64,000 nt of DNA from Portunus trituberculatus (GCF_017591435.1 NC_059289.1:5347604-5411603); one strand, 5' to 3'; positions 42,981-55,300 are shown, counted from the stretch's first letter. The notes: generated by a model not told the origin, from the letters alone. Translations and numbers: made by a program.

Positions 42981-43077
42981 GGGGGCGGGGCCGGCCGCTG
43001 CCTGTAGGGGGCGGCGGCCACAGGTATAAACAAGGTGAGGCAGACTTAAGACCCAGCTCGTAACTTTGGAGGTAAGG
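42981..43077 (+). promoter_or_regulatory. Candidate internal TATA promoter with downstream splice donors
   Basis: A GC box (GGGGGCGGGGCC, 42981-42992) is followed by TATAAA at 43025-43030 and then by donor-like GAG|GTAAGG with GT at 43072. Another donor-like AAG|GTGAGG has its GT at 43035. A start about 30 bp below the TATA box would give a very short non-coding first exon. No strong initiator is visible. Confidence 0.3.
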
Positions 43078-43487
43078 AACACCTGCTTGACAAACTTACT
43101 CCTTTACCTTCACCTTTCCCCTAATCACATTTTCTTATAACACATTTCTTCTCTCTTATTATATACTAATCCTTTCCTATCATATCTGTTATCTCTAATC
43201 TGTATCTATCTCCACTCTTCTCTATCTCTTTCTTCCCTTCTAGTGCTAGTAAGCCAAAATAATTCCTCGTCTCTCTTCCTCCTATGTATTCTTGTGTATT
43301 CTTCCTCCTCTTGCCCTTCCTCTTTCGTATTCCATTCATTCCTCAACTCCTTATTCTGCTTATGTATTCATATCCTCATTCATATTATTGCTCGTATTGT
43401 CATCTCTCTTTTCCTATTTCGTTTTCCTCCATCTTTTTTTACGATATTCACTTCTCACTCCTTTTCTTAAACATACCTGCTATTATT

Positions 43488-43672
43488 TGCCTCCTCCTCC
43501 TCCTCCTCCTCCTCCTCCTCCTCTTCCTCCTGGTGCCTAAGTTAAGCGTCATTGCCATTCGCCTCATCACCACAGTCCCGTATCACCTGTAGCTACATTT
43601 TATCACTATTCATCACTACCTTGCCACTTCATCTGCATGTGTCACCACCACCACCACCACCACCACCACCAC
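43488..43672. repeat. (CTC)n and (CAC)n
   Basis: 43488-43530 and 43645-43672. Confidence 0.85.
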
Positions 43673-43958
43673 ACCAAGTACTTGTAGGAGAGCTGAAGAA
43701 CCCCCTTGCTATATTAGGTCATCTTTCCCCGCTATCAGGGCAGGGGTGTTTGTGGCGTAGGGCAAAGGATTGGGAGGGAGGCGTCGGGGGGGCTGTGGAA
43801 TCTCCCTCACGCCCTTCGGCCACCCATAACCCGACACGCCTGGCAGCCCGCCTTACCTGCCCGCGTGCGAAATATTGTTATGGGGCGTCGGGGCGAGGAG
43901 GAGGCGTGGGGAAGGCGAACAGACAGACATTCCCGGTGTTCTTTTTCTCCCTTTGCAG

Positions 43959-44021
43959 AAATGATCAGGTTCCGATGGCAGGGCGAACAGGTTGGGCTCG
44001 AATTAATAGGTCAGATAAGGA
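43959..44021 (+). other. Candidate 63-nt frame-preserving exon with ATG
   Basis: A strong acceptor (TTCTTTTTCTCCCTTTGCAG, ending 43958) precedes, and a perfect donor GTAAGT begins at 44022. If entered in phase 1 from the ZSWIM exon it reads 21 open codons and leaves in phase 1, so it would preserve the frame. It also contains an ATG at 43961, so it could instead supply an alternative start encoding MIRFRWQGEQVGLELIGQIR before the shared downstream exon. I recognise no domain, and chance occurrence in 54 kb is possible. Confidence 0.2.
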
Positions 44022-44110
44022 GTAAGTGGTCAGGTGGTGCGGCCATCGTAGTGTCTTGCGTGCTTGGGTCCTGCGGGTGGCGGGGTATAGATGGAGGTGT
44101 GCATGTGCGT

Positions 44111-44141
<31 letters not shown>

Positions 44142-44223
44142 GTGTTAGTGAGTGAGCAGTGAGTGACGTGGAAGTCGTGAGGTGAACAAAAGTGCGTGTA
44201 TGTGTGTGTGTGTAGAGTTTAAG

Positions 44224-44284
<61 letters not shown>
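44111..44284. repeat. (GT)n and (GA)n
   Basis: 44111-44141 GT and 44226-44284 GA (59 bp). Confidence 0.9.
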
Positions 44285-44287
<3 letters not shown>

Positions 44288-46114
44288 ATGGAGACTGAGG
44301 CCATGGGTAAGGGAGTGGAGAGTCGCGTGTGTGGAGTGAGTGAGGTGTGGAAGAGTGAGTGTGTAGATGACGGAGTGAAAATCATTGTCTGTGGGTGCGA
44401 GGAGTGTAAATGAACAGGGGGAGTGAGTGTAACTGTAAACTGAGGGAGTGAAGTATGAATAAACGAGGAGTGTGGAGAGGCTTAAGTAATTGAAAGAGTG
44501 AGGAGGAGAGAGGGAGAGTGTGTCCGTAGCCCGGCGGAGTGCGAAGGAAGGTAAATAATCAAGTAATTGCAATAAAACTGAGACGTGCGCAGCGAACAAT
44601 GCCAAATGGTAATGACAGGGAAGAGAAAACACAATATAATTTACACAGAATGAACGTTAGATAATAATAAAAAGAACACTAATTAACTATAATAACCGAG
44701 TAAAACCTGAGAGTTACAGAGACACGGAGACGAGAGAAAAAAGACGAGTAAAAAACAGGAAAAGGAATGTGACGTAGAGATAATTGAACGACGAGTAAAA
44801 AAGGGAAAAAGAAATAAAGAAATAAGGGAGGTTAAGGTATAGAGGAGGCGTCCCAGGAGTTAAAGAGCCGTGCATAATGTGAGTGGGAGCCGAGAAGAGC
44901 ATCCTGGCGGGAGAACAACCCCAAGACCCTCCCGCCTGGGAAAGAAATGCCTCCTGGTAGACTGCAGGAGGGAGGGAAGTCTGCAGTTCCTTTACCGTGA
45001 CGTAGGATCTTGAGGGGGGATGTGATGGTGATGATGGTGGTGAATATGGTGTCCTTTCCTCCCGTTTCTGATAGTGATAGTCATAGCAGTCATGGTATTG
45101 TCAACTTTAGCCTCTCCTTTGTGCAACGGTGGCGAGGGTTGCAGTGATGGTAGTGGTCATGTTAACTGCAGCCTTCCTCTCATGCTTTAGTGGTGATGGT
45201 GATGATAGTGATGCAAGATATGATGAGTCTTGAGGTGAATGTGATGGTGATGGCTGCCGGCTTTCTTCCGCCGTGTCTGTGGTATTTGTAGTGGTAGGGG
45301 TGATGGTGATGGTGTGGTGGTGGCTGTAGAAGTGGCTGGGAGAATTTCGTTTCTTCGTAGTGCTGGTTGGTGATGGAGAATGTAGTTTCCCATCTTTTTG
45401 TAGCAGCAGGGGTGGCGACATAACTTAGACCAGGTGGGGGAGGTGGAGTGGAGGGTGGAAGAGGCTTGTACGGAGGTGGAAGAACACTGGGGATGGAGAA
45501 GGAGAGTGGCGGAATTGCAATAGTGTGTAGGTAGTAGTGGTAGTAGTTAGTAGTAGTAGTATTAGGCAGGGAGACAAAGGAGCAGATAGTGGTTGTGGGG
45601 GTCTATAGCAATGGTGGTGGAGGGTAGGCCGGGAGTAATAGTAGTAGTAGTGGTAGGGGGGGACAATAAGTGGAGGGAGGTATAGCGGTGGTGGGGGGCT
45701 TTGGTAATAGTGGCGGTGGGGGGGAAGAGGGAGCAGCAGTAGGAGGAGGAGGAGGATGAGAATGGTGGAGGTGCGGGCTGTCCTGGTAACATAAGACAAG
45801 AGACACTAGGCGCCACCCCTGTTTGGCGTAGCAGCAGCAGCAGCAGCAGCAGCAGCCGTCACACCCCAGGTTACTGCCCTAGCGAGGAACCACCGTCACC
45901 ACCACCACAACCACTACCACCACCACAACCACCACCACCGCCACATGCCTTCCGTTTCCTGAGTGTTCCTGTGGTCGGAGGCGCAGTGAGGGGGACTCGA
46001 GGCGGGCAGAGAGGCTTGGGTGCTGCAGGGAGGCCGAGGAGGAAATAGAAACGCAGGCAGAGGGAAGGTTTAAGGGGGGAGGAATTATAGCCTTGTAAAG
46101 GAGAGGGTAACTGT

Positions 46115-46116
<2 letters not shown>
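44285..46116. other. Intronic; GAGTG-rich, then GTGATG-rich
   Basis: 44.32-44.56 kb repeats GGAGTG motifs. 45.02-45.31 kb is a weak ~80-bp repetition of GATGGTGATG with GCCT[T/C]TCCTCT. 45829-45856 is CAG, about nine units. No gene. Confidence 0.5.
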
Positions 46117-46183
<67 letters not shown>

Positions 46184-46198
46184 ATCTTGAAAACACAG

Positions 46199-46282
<84 letters not shown>

Positions 46283-46411
46283 ATGAGCAGAGCCTAATGT
46301 AACTCTCGTCATAAACTGGTGTATTGTGAATCTGGAGTCGTCTGTTATCGCGGCTGACGGGGAGGAGTCGGGCTGCACAAAGTTCCTATAGTCTGGTGTG
46401 CTGCCGTGATG

Positions 46412-46481
<70 letters not shown>
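46117..46481. repeat. (GA)n 62, (AC)n 75, (GA)n 67 bp
   Basis: 46117-46179, 46204-46278 and 46415-46481. Confidence 0.95.
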
Positions 46482-46482
<1 letters not shown>

Positions 46483-47470
46483 AACTAGCGCTTAGACTGG
46501 AGAGAGAACTAGAGGTCTCCTGAAAGACAGGAAAAGCAGGTACTTGTGGACAAACGGTTGGAGATGGAAGATAATATTGTGTGTGCCATCACCGCCTGCT
46601 GGGGATGGGGTGCGGGAGGCCTCCTCAAATAGAGGGTGGAAGAAGGCCCCTTTAAGTGCCTCTGCTGGTGATGGGAGGTATTGGAGGAGGCTGGCAGGAG
46701 GAGGAGAAAGGGCGATCTTTGTCTGGTCTCCACAACCGCCCTCTAAGGCTGGTGTATCGTAGCCTGAGGACGACCTAACCAGAGGAACTTGTTGCATACC
46801 TGGGCCAGGTCTGGGGTCTGGCGGGGCGGGAAGGCTTGGGCCGCCGCTGACCTGCCCCTGTGGCCGCCGCAGCCAGCGGGGAAGACGGAGGTGAAAGGGC
46901 GTTAGGGAACGATTGGGAGACATAACACGTGGAGGGAAGAGTGAAGCAGCTTGGGTGTGGTGCGGTGGAGCAGTCGAAGATAAACTAGATGGCATGTTTA
47001 GAATCACCTGCAGCTGTGCAGGTTGCTACGGGACCCACTTGCTCCTACTCGTACTGCTAATGTCCCTATTCGGCCTCATGCTGCTGCTGCTGCTGCTGCT
47101 GCTGCCGCCGCTGTTTTTGTGTAGGATCCAATCTTCTGTAGTAAAAAGGTATAAGAAATGTTAACAAACTGAATTTTGTGATATACTTACGAAACTTTGT
47201 AGTACTTAAAATGACATCAAAAGTTTGATATGACCGGGGGAAGTTTGATGGAAACGAGCGGGGAGATGGAGTGACGAGTACCCTGTATGAAGCATAAGAA
47301 GGTAGGTGGGAGGAGGGGGATGGGATGGATAACAGGGATGAACGGCGGGAGGTGGAGTGGTAGCTGCAGGGAGGATGAGTAACTGAGGAACCAGTTAGAG
47401 GAAGGAGAGATACGAGAAACCAGGTACAAGGAGGGGCGGCAGAAGATAGGTAAAGTGGTCGAAAGGCCGA

Positions 47471-47474
<4 letters not shown>
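46482..47474. other. Intronic, nothing recognised
   Basis: TGC run at 47076-47108, otherwise complex. Confidence 0.5.
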
Positions 47475-47542
<68 letters not shown>

Positions 47543-47613
47543 ACCTGTGTGGGCGCGCGCGCGCCTGCTTGCTTACGAGAATACATATGTAATGATGATA
47601 AGAATATTGAGCT

Positions 47614-47673
<60 letters not shown>
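47475..47673. repeat. (GT)n 67 bp, (GC)7, (GA)n 59 bp
   Basis: 47475-47541, 47552-47565 and 47615-47673. The GT plus GC pair is a strong alternating purine-pyrimidine stretch. Confidence 0.95.
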
Positions 47674-47676
<3 letters not shown>

Positions 47677-49245
47677 AACGGAGGAGTGGGGAGGTAATGG
47701 TGGGGAAGGGGGGAGTAAGGAAGTGATGGTGGTGGTGGTTGGGCGCTAACTTTCTCAGTGGAAGATTTAGCGTCCCTCTTCGTTTCTGACCCTTAAATAT
47801 TAACGCTATTGCGAGAGAAGGAGGATTCTTGCATGTTATTTTAGGGAGACGATTATTTTCCCTCACAAAGACAACTAAGTTACAGTGGAAGAATTCGGAG
47901 GAGGAGGAGGAGGAGGAGGAGGAAGAGAAAATGGAAGTTCGTAGTAGTTTGCTAAGAGATCGGGAACGAAAAGGAGGAATAGAAAAAAAAAATACATAAA
48001 AAATCCGTTATTAAGAGTAATTATAAGTTAGAGATTATAGAGAAGAAGGAAAGAAGAGAGGTAGAAAAGATACACTGAGTTGAGAGGGAACCGTGAAAGG
48101 ATGGGTGGGGGAAGGAATAGAGGGGGAGGAGGAGGAGGAGAAAGAGAAGATGGAGGGGAAGGAAAGGGTAGGAGTTGAAGTGCCTGCTGAAGGTAACTAA
48201 AAAGAAAAAGGAAAAAAACGAACACTAGCCCCGAAATACCGGAAACTTTGGGCATGACGACCAGACACATGGCGAACCTGTGAACACCACCACCACCACC
48301 GTCACCGCCGCCACCACCACCAACACCACCACCGCCGCCGCCACCATCGCCGCCAGCTCCCGGAAATATCGCTACTCGGGTAACCTGGAGCAGCGGGGGA
48401 AGGATGACGTGGAGGAAGCAAGTGGCGATGATTATGGCGATGAGGACCAGAAAAAAGAGACCCGGGGAAGTTAAAAAAGCGTAATGGTGATGGTCCCATG
48501 CTGGCGTGCCCCGGGAAAGCAGCTGCTCCCTCCTGCACTCCTCATCTCCACTGCTTCCCTGCTCCTTCACTGCTTTACCTTCCTCTCCACCTCTCTGTCT
48601 ACTCTTTCTTTACCATTCATCACAGTAGCTTTTTGTCTACATATACTCTTTTTATCTACCTATGTACCGTTTCATCTCTTTCCCAGCCCCCTCCTAGTCC
48701 CTCTCCATTTAAATCTCTCTATCTATTTATTGTTTCTTCCCTTTCCCAGCTATTCCCATTTCTTCTCCTCCATCTACGGTTCTTTGTCTACCTATTCACT
48801 GTCACATTCCCTTCTCGACCCCTTCCCATTCCTCCCCTTCCATCTACATCTCCCTCTGCCTTCCTATGCACTGGCTCATCCCTTTCTCAGCACCACCCAT
48901 TCCTCCTCCTCCTTCTCCTCCTCCTCCTCCTCCACACCTTTAATATTGCGGTCTCATACGGACCCGCGCCGCCGCACCACCTGGCCGCGGGGACGTCGCG
49001 AGGCGGGAACACAGACCACTCTTATCTCAGGACGCGACTGATACGAGAAGTTGTGAATAAAACATTTCGGGGAAGCCTTGCTGAGAGGGACGCGTTATAA
49101 CGACTTGTGTGCGTGAGTCCGACTTCCTCCGCAGGGACAGGATCTTTAGGGGGGTGCTGGGGGGCGGTGGGGAATGAAGTTGGGTGTGGGGGAGGAGGGT
49201 GGTGAGTGTGAGGTGTGCGTTGTAACTATAATTGGTTTATCTTTT

Positions 49246-49250
<5 letters not shown>
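47674..49250. other. Intronic, nothing recognised
   Basis: GGA runs (47898-47922, 48128-48140), CAC/GCC mosaic 48285-48355, and CTC/TTC-rich 48.5-48.94 kb. Confidence 0.5.
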
Positions 49251-49291
<41 letters not shown>

Positions 49292-50158
49292 GGTAAGTTT
49301 AGGATCTGCGTGACTTATGCGTTATTGAGAATCAACTATTTTCTCCTCTTTTAGCGTGGCGGCATGCGTGTTAGAGTTGTCCGTTATAGTGAGGTAGGTT
49401 CATTGCGCTGAAGAGTTGCGTGTTGCATAATGATGTAATGTGATGTAGCGCGTTGGTCGTAGTGCGAGGTACGTGTTGCATTGAATTTTTTTTTTTTTTT
49501 TAATGTACACATGGAGAGCTGCGTGTGTGTAATACAAGAGATTTACGTTTATGAAGCAAATTACACTCACGAAAAAAAGTAAAAGAAAGCCTTAGATGTC
49601 AACCATGAATAGTATCTGTGTAGTATCTAAGGTGTATTTCAGGTGCAAGGTTACATCAACATTTAAAAGTACAAGTATGCACAGGAGGAACAAGTCACCA
49701 AGCATTCACCAGGCGTTGAGATACTTAAGGAGGCCAAGATGAAGGCAGCATCGATCACCAATCCAGCTTAGGTGAAGTTATGTGTGCACAGGATCACCAG
49801 GTGGCGTCTGTTCTCCCTCAAGTCATGCGAAGAAGGAAGACACCTGAGTTAAGTTTCATTCGAGTTATCTCCCCGAACTTGAATCTGATCCTGGTTCGCT
49901 TATGGTCTCCTGAGTGAGGCTTTCAGAGAGGCAGTGCGGGGAATGTAAACCTGTTATCAGATTCTCGTGTACGGGGACGCAGGGACGAGACCCGCGGCGC
50001 CTAAGTTGTTCCCTGTGCACGTGTCTGTCTGTCTGCCTTGGAAGGGTGAGTGGCTGAGAAGATGGCATTGGTGGCGAGTTGGTGTGATTGCCTTGAGATC
50101 TCGTCCTCTGTAGCCTCGGAGACGTGTGTGTGTGTGTGTGTGTGGTGTGGTGTGGTGT

Positions 50159-50228
<70 letters not shown>

Positions 50229-50337
50229 TGCTTGTGTGTGTAGAGGTCCGCGTGGTCGTACTTCCGTTTCTTGGTCACATGCGCTGTTGTAGTGAGATTT
50301 CCTCCCCGCCTCCTTCTCCCGCAGCAGTAAAACGTTC

Positions 50338-50391
<54 letters not shown>
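49251..50391. repeat. (GT)n 49251-49288; GT/GTGTGG 50126-50226; (GA)n 50341-50391
   Basis: The middle array carries GTGTG pentamers before resuming pure GT. The 49.3-50.1 kb spacer is complex with a poly(T) at 49484-49501. Confidence 0.9.
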
Positions 50392-50393
<2 letters not shown>

Positions 50394-51186
50394 GTGCCAT
50401 GGCGGCCGTCACGTTCGCGGGCCCTGGGTGCCGCGGAGGCTGTGCTGGCCCCGAGTCTGCCGTGGAGGAGGCATGATGATCGTTCCCTTGATGGGGTCAC
50501 GTTGCTGGTGCTGTGAGGGAGCAGCGAGGCGGAGGCTGAGGCGCTCAATCTACAAACTGCTCACTGCCTGCAAATGTCTTGGTGAAGTGTTCTGCGCCAT
50601 TTTGTTACTCATTGCTTTCACTTGTAAATATTTTCCAATACTTTCTTTCTCTGTATTGTCAGATCCCGTCCCTTACTCTGGTTCTGTCGCCCGGAGGAGC
50701 TTGGTGGTGTCACATGCAGCATGCATCACAGCACCATCTCTATTTTGCAATTGTGTGACCTGCATGAGACTGAACCAGCGACCCGCAGTGGTCAGGCGGG
50801 TGTGTGGGATGTGCAGTTTGCAGAGCTGGGCCGCGGCACCAGATCACCGTCTCATCCGTGTTTTCGTGTGATGTATGCTGCGATACATGGCGAGGCCGAA
50901 CGCATAATTCTCATATTTATCGTATTTTTTCTCGTGTCGAACGGTCACCTACCCCAGGCCTGCCAACAGTGCACGGCCAGCGACAGATGCGGGGCGTACA
51001 CTATGCGAGACGGCGTGCGGTTCTGGCCTCCCGAGGGCCCGAGCCTTACATGGGACAAGAGTACAGACGCGAGGGAGAGAATGCTGTGGAGGAAGGCGGC
51101 GGCAAGATGGCAGACCAGAGTGAGGAGTGTTGGCAGCCATCATGACCACTGCAACAGGCCGGCTCTCATCGCCCCAATCCGAAGCC

Positions 51187-51188
<2 letters not shown>
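50392..51188. other. Intronic complex region
   Basis: Holds a plus-strand open frame with ATG at 50871 encoding a hydrophobic stretch (IILIFIVFFLVSNG) then CQQCTASDRCGAY. It runs into the following CT array, so it is probably chance. Confidence 0.4.

Positions 51189-51237
<49 letters not shown>
51189..51237. repeat. (CT)n, 49 bp
   Basis: Pure. Confidence 0.95.
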
Positions 51238-51240
<3 letters not shown>

Positions 51241-51831
51241 CTCGCCTCCACAGCCTTGTTTATATTCTTGCTCGAGATCCATGGACTCCCTTATAAAAGT
51301 CTTACCCTTTTGTCCTGGCTCTGAGGCGTTGGGCGCTGACGACATCACAGGTTCTGTGAAGTAGTTTTTGTGGAGGCCGGGCCGCGGGTGGCTGGCCAAG
51401 CGGCCGCGTGTGGAGTGACCCAAGTCGGACCCAACACCTTCCTGACCATCCGCATCCTGCACTGCGCCGCTGTCGAACCGGGGATCAGCGCGGCTCGTTC
51501 CCCAGGTATTTAGTGTCGCCGCCACGCCGCTGCTTCTTCACAGGGGCGTCCAGGCAGTCCCGCGGCCGCGAAATGTGTCGGGTCAGCAGAGCAGCAGCGA
51601 AAACTTGCCGGCACATCCTGGCCAGGTGTTGCGCTGCATGGCGGTTGCCGCGGCCCGCCGGAGTCTGGTGAGGAAACCATGTCCCGTAGCGGCGAGGGTC
51701 TTGTTGGTGGCGTAAATAGCGGAGTGTAGTGGGTGGCTGGAGAGGGGGGGAGAAGGGGGTGCTGCATCCGCTTCCTTGACCCACGGCCCGCTGCGCAACC
51801 CCTACCTACCCCCACTCCATGCATGCCCGCA

Positions 51832-51916
51832 CCACCACCACCACCACCACCACCACCACTACTACTACTACCTCTCATCACCATTTCCACTCTTCCTCCT
51901 CCTCCTCCTCCTCCTC

Positions 51917-51971
<55 letters not shown>
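51832..51971. repeat. (CAC)n-(CTA)n-(CTC)n-(CTA)n compound
   Basis: CAC to about 51858, CTC 51893-51917, CTA 51918-51971. Confidence 0.9.
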
Positions 51972-52880
51972 AACAACCAACCACCACCATCACCTCTACA
52001 ACTCTCCTACAAACTCGCTCTCCTCGTCTCCCACACCACCACCACCAGTACACCACTACTCATCTCTCTTACAAACTTGTTCCCCACTCCTCGTCTTGTC
52101 TCCTTCCCTTCCTCTTACTTCAGAACCTTCCCTCAGCCTTGCCTTCCGCTCCCTGAGGTGGTGTACAAAGGGTCTTTCCTCGCGCCGCTCGCTCCTCACG
52201 TCGGGAATGGCCACCAGCAACCCTCCAGCCATACAGAGGAAGGATGTCAGGCGTCGAGTGAGGCTGGCAAGATGTAACCTCACTGCCTTCCTCTGTTGCA
52301 GCGACTTATAACTACTCGACTTCAAGGCCTCCTCCTCTTGCTCCACTGCCCCGGCCAGGAGAGAAAACTGCCTCACCCATGAACTTCCTCTCCTTGGGAA
52401 TGAAAAAAGAGGATATGGAAAGAGGGAGAAAGAGAGAGAGAGGGAGAAGGGCGAAGGGCTTGGTATGATATGCTGCCCGTGGGAGAAAAAGAGAAAGAAG
52501 AGTCAGGTTTTAGAGGTGAAGAGGGAGTGTGAGGAGTAGAAGAGAAAGGGAGGAAGTCTGCATGAACCCTGACATCGCCTCTTGACGCACGCTGATGAGG
52601 GAATTAGAGTGTGTTAAGAGTGCGTCGTGAAATGAGGCCAAATGAACGAACGAACGGCTGGATCACTGCAGAGGAGAGGAAGCACGGGGCAGAAGGCGAG
52701 GGGAAGCATTGGGGAGTAAAGGGGAGAGGGGAGAGGAGGTAATAGTCTGCCGTTGAAATATTGCAGCTGCAGGTCTTGTTAAGGGGGTTTGTTCGGGGCC
52801 GTGAAAAGTCAAAACGCGCTTCGAGACTTGCTTTTGATTCATTACTGATTCTCATATGTCCTGACGCACTAGTTTGTGTC

Positions 52881-52881
<1 letters not shown>
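51972..52881. other. Intronic, nothing recognised
   Basis: A strong acceptor (CTTCCTCTGTTGCAG, ending 52301) has no matching strong donor. 52.41-52.76 kb is G/A-rich. Confidence 0.5.
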
Positions 52882-52928
<47 letters not shown>

Positions 52929-53123
52929 AAGATAGCATTGTCACCACCATTGCAACACCACTAGCACCACCACCAGCACCACCAGATGCACAGCGAAGCG
53001 ACTTTATGGTAATAATTGTATGACCCTTCCTCTTCAGTTATTTCCGCTCTGCTGTTCTGCTTTCACTCTTTTTCTCGCTCCATGCCCCGCCATTCTCCCT
53101 CGGTTTTAGGCTCTCATTACCAT

Positions 53124-53190
<67 letters not shown>
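52882..53190. repeat. (CT)n arrays, 44 and 67 bp
   Basis: 52882-52925 and 53124-53190. Confidence 0.95.
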
Positions 53191-53196
<6 letters not shown>

Positions 53197-53330
53197 ATAT
53201 TCCTCCCACTAACCACCACTACCACCCCCACTACCACCACCACCACCACTCTCCCAGTACTATCCTTTCATCGTCATCATCGTCATCCTCTTATTGGTCA
53301 CGACGCAGCATCGCCTCCGCCTCGGGCCAG

Positions 53331-53550
53331 TATTCTGAAACGCTTTGCTCTCCAGCCACGATTATTCTCAAAGGCCACGGAGATGATCAGCGGGGTTCTC
53401 AAGACTGTTTCTCCTGTTCATAGTGTAGAAACCTTGTTAAATCTGTCTGTAGAACCGTATAAACACCCTTGAAAACCAGTGTAACAGTGTAACGTTAACT
53501 AGAGCCTTTTGAAAGTAGTGGAGGTGTGGCACAGAGATGTTTTAGAATAC
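53331..53550 (+). mobile_element. MITE copy 1: non-autonomous TIR element, Tc1/mariner-like
   Basis: This ~220-bp element begins TATTCTGAAACG and ends GTTTTAGAATA, so its ends are inverted copies of each other and each carries an outer TA, as expected for TA-targeting DNA transposons. There is no coding capacity. The interior includes CTCAAAGGCCACGGAGATGA, shared with the copies at 7.4 and 58.0 kb. The superfamily is inferred only from the TA ends. Confidence 0.65.
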
Positions 53551-54231
53551 GCTCTTCATTTCTGTCTCTTCAGGAGGGAAAGAACTGTAGCTGTCACCTG
53601 GCCAGGATCAGGAGACCGAGGCAGAGATCGTGGCGCGGAGCTTGAAAACTTTCCTTGTTTTTCTCTGCAACAGTAAACTTGAGGGATTGGCATGGGTTGG
53701 GACAGGACGTGGTAGGGGCACTAGGGTCGCAGTGTTGCTGTTAGGGAGGCAAGGGGAGCGAATGGCAGGGATAGGAAAGAGGAGAGAAAAGAGGAAGAGA
53801 AGAGAAAAAGGAGTACACACGTATATATATATCTGCAGCTTGTGTTGTCTTTTTGAAGGTCGGTGTTAGTTGTGGTGTTGGCTGAGTGATGGTGCTGCCT
53901 TGAATGTCCTCATGTCCGGTGATAAGGTGATTATGTGTGGTGATGTAAGTGTTGGGTGGTGCTTTGTTGTGTTGTAAGTGTGTGGTGTTGTATGTGTATG
54001 TTTAGCGTTGAATAACGTTCGTGTAGTGTTTTATATTGTAGTGATGGTATTTGATGTGCAGTGTGGTGTTTTGTGGTGTTACATGGTCGTGTGTGGTGTT
54101 GCATTGGTGTGCGTGTGGGTAGCTTTGTGCGGTGTTGTCTTGTGTACAGGGTGTGTATGATAAACGCTTGCGTGTGTGTTTACGTGAAGTTATGTGGATG
54201 TGTTGTGTACTGAAGTGCGTGTGTGGCTACC
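53551..54231. other. Intronic; GTGTTG-rich second half
   Basis: 53.87-54.18 kb is a degenerate GTGGTGTTGT mosaic. Confidence 0.5.

Positions 54232-54300
<69 letters not shown>
54232..54300. repeat. (TG)n-(GA)n compound
   Basis: 23 bp TG fused to 47 bp GA. Confidence 0.95.
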
Positions 54301-54303
<3 letters not shown>

Positions 54304-54508
54304 ACGTGGTCATAAGCAGTACCAAGGTCGAGGTAGGTAGTGAGTGCACCACATAGCCTCGCAAACCTTGAATCTCGCTTGCAGTTCCTAATCCTTAATA
54401 AATATAGAAAATGAATGGTATTATAACAAAACATAGACGCATCAAGCAAACTTATCTTCAACCAACCTGTATCTTCTCAGCAAACCTCTCTCTTTATTAA
54501 CCTTGGCT

Positions 54509-54510
<2 letters not shown>

Positions 54511-54588
<78 letters not shown>

Positions 54589-54721
54589 CCTTTTCTCCTT
54601 ACGTGTCTCATTCTCTCGTCATCTCTTTTCTCTTTCTCCTTTGTCCGTCTCTTTCTCTGTCTTTCTCTCATTTTTCTACCTATTACACCACTCTATGCGT
54701 CTCCCACTCATATCTCTCTCA

Positions 54722-54793
<72 letters not shown>
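54511..54793. repeat. (CT)n arrays, 76 and 68 bp
   Basis: 54511-54586 and 54726-54793, in C/T-rich surroundings. Confidence 0.95.
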
Positions 54794-54796
<3 letters not shown>

Positions 54797-54951
54797 CAGT
54801 CGGGAAGCCGCTCATTTAATCAAGCAAGCAGTGCGGCGCAGGTGTTAGTGCGGTGATAGGTGAGATAGCGCTGCGTGGTGTGGCACAGCGGAAGGCGGGG
54901 ACAGACTGAGCAGGTGTTGTGCTGATGGTGTCTGCTGGTGCTTCTCCTGCC

Positions 54952-54987
<36 letters not shown>

Positions 54988-55269
54988 TCGATAGGTGGTG
55001 TAGGAAGACAGGAGAGAGAGGAAGAAGGGGTGTGGTGGTTACGAAGGAGGATGTGGTGGTGGGGGATATGGTGGTAATGATGAGAGTGGTGCTATTAGTG
55101 GGGTTATGGTGGTGGTGAAGGTGTGGCCGTGTTGATAACATTGTAAGGGACGCGGCTGGGTGTGTACTGGTTGGTGGGGTCGTGGAGGCGAGTGCGGCGG
55201 GAGGGTGTGGTTGTGGCGATAACATACGCTGGGTGGGGTGGGGAACAGATGGTGTGCTGCCGTGGTGGT

Positions 55270-55300
<31 letters not shown>

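Larger units (their letters stand above)
39736..43487. other. Intronic GC-rich stretch free of long microsatellites
   Basis: About 3.75 kb with only very short repeats (CAC 18 bp at 40500, GT ~14 bp at 41468). CpG-rich at 40.35-41.34 and 41.64-42.55 kb. Holds the enhancer, recursive splice and TATA candidates. No exon of a known protein recognised. Confidence 0.6.

Noticed and set aside
48484..49100. Two ~190-codon plus-strand frames in different registers
   Set aside because: Both lie in a CTC/TTC-rich tract; Ser/Leu/Pro-rich products typical of pyrimidine-rich DNA.
49135..49201. 67-nt exon candidate with good acceptor and donor
   Set aside because: Almost entirely G runs, and its length would shift the frame.
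52288..52470. Exon after the acceptor at 52301
   Set aside because: Open in phase 1 for ~160 nt but the only nearby donor (GTATGA) is weak, would leave in a different phase, and the sequence becomes AGG-repeat-like.
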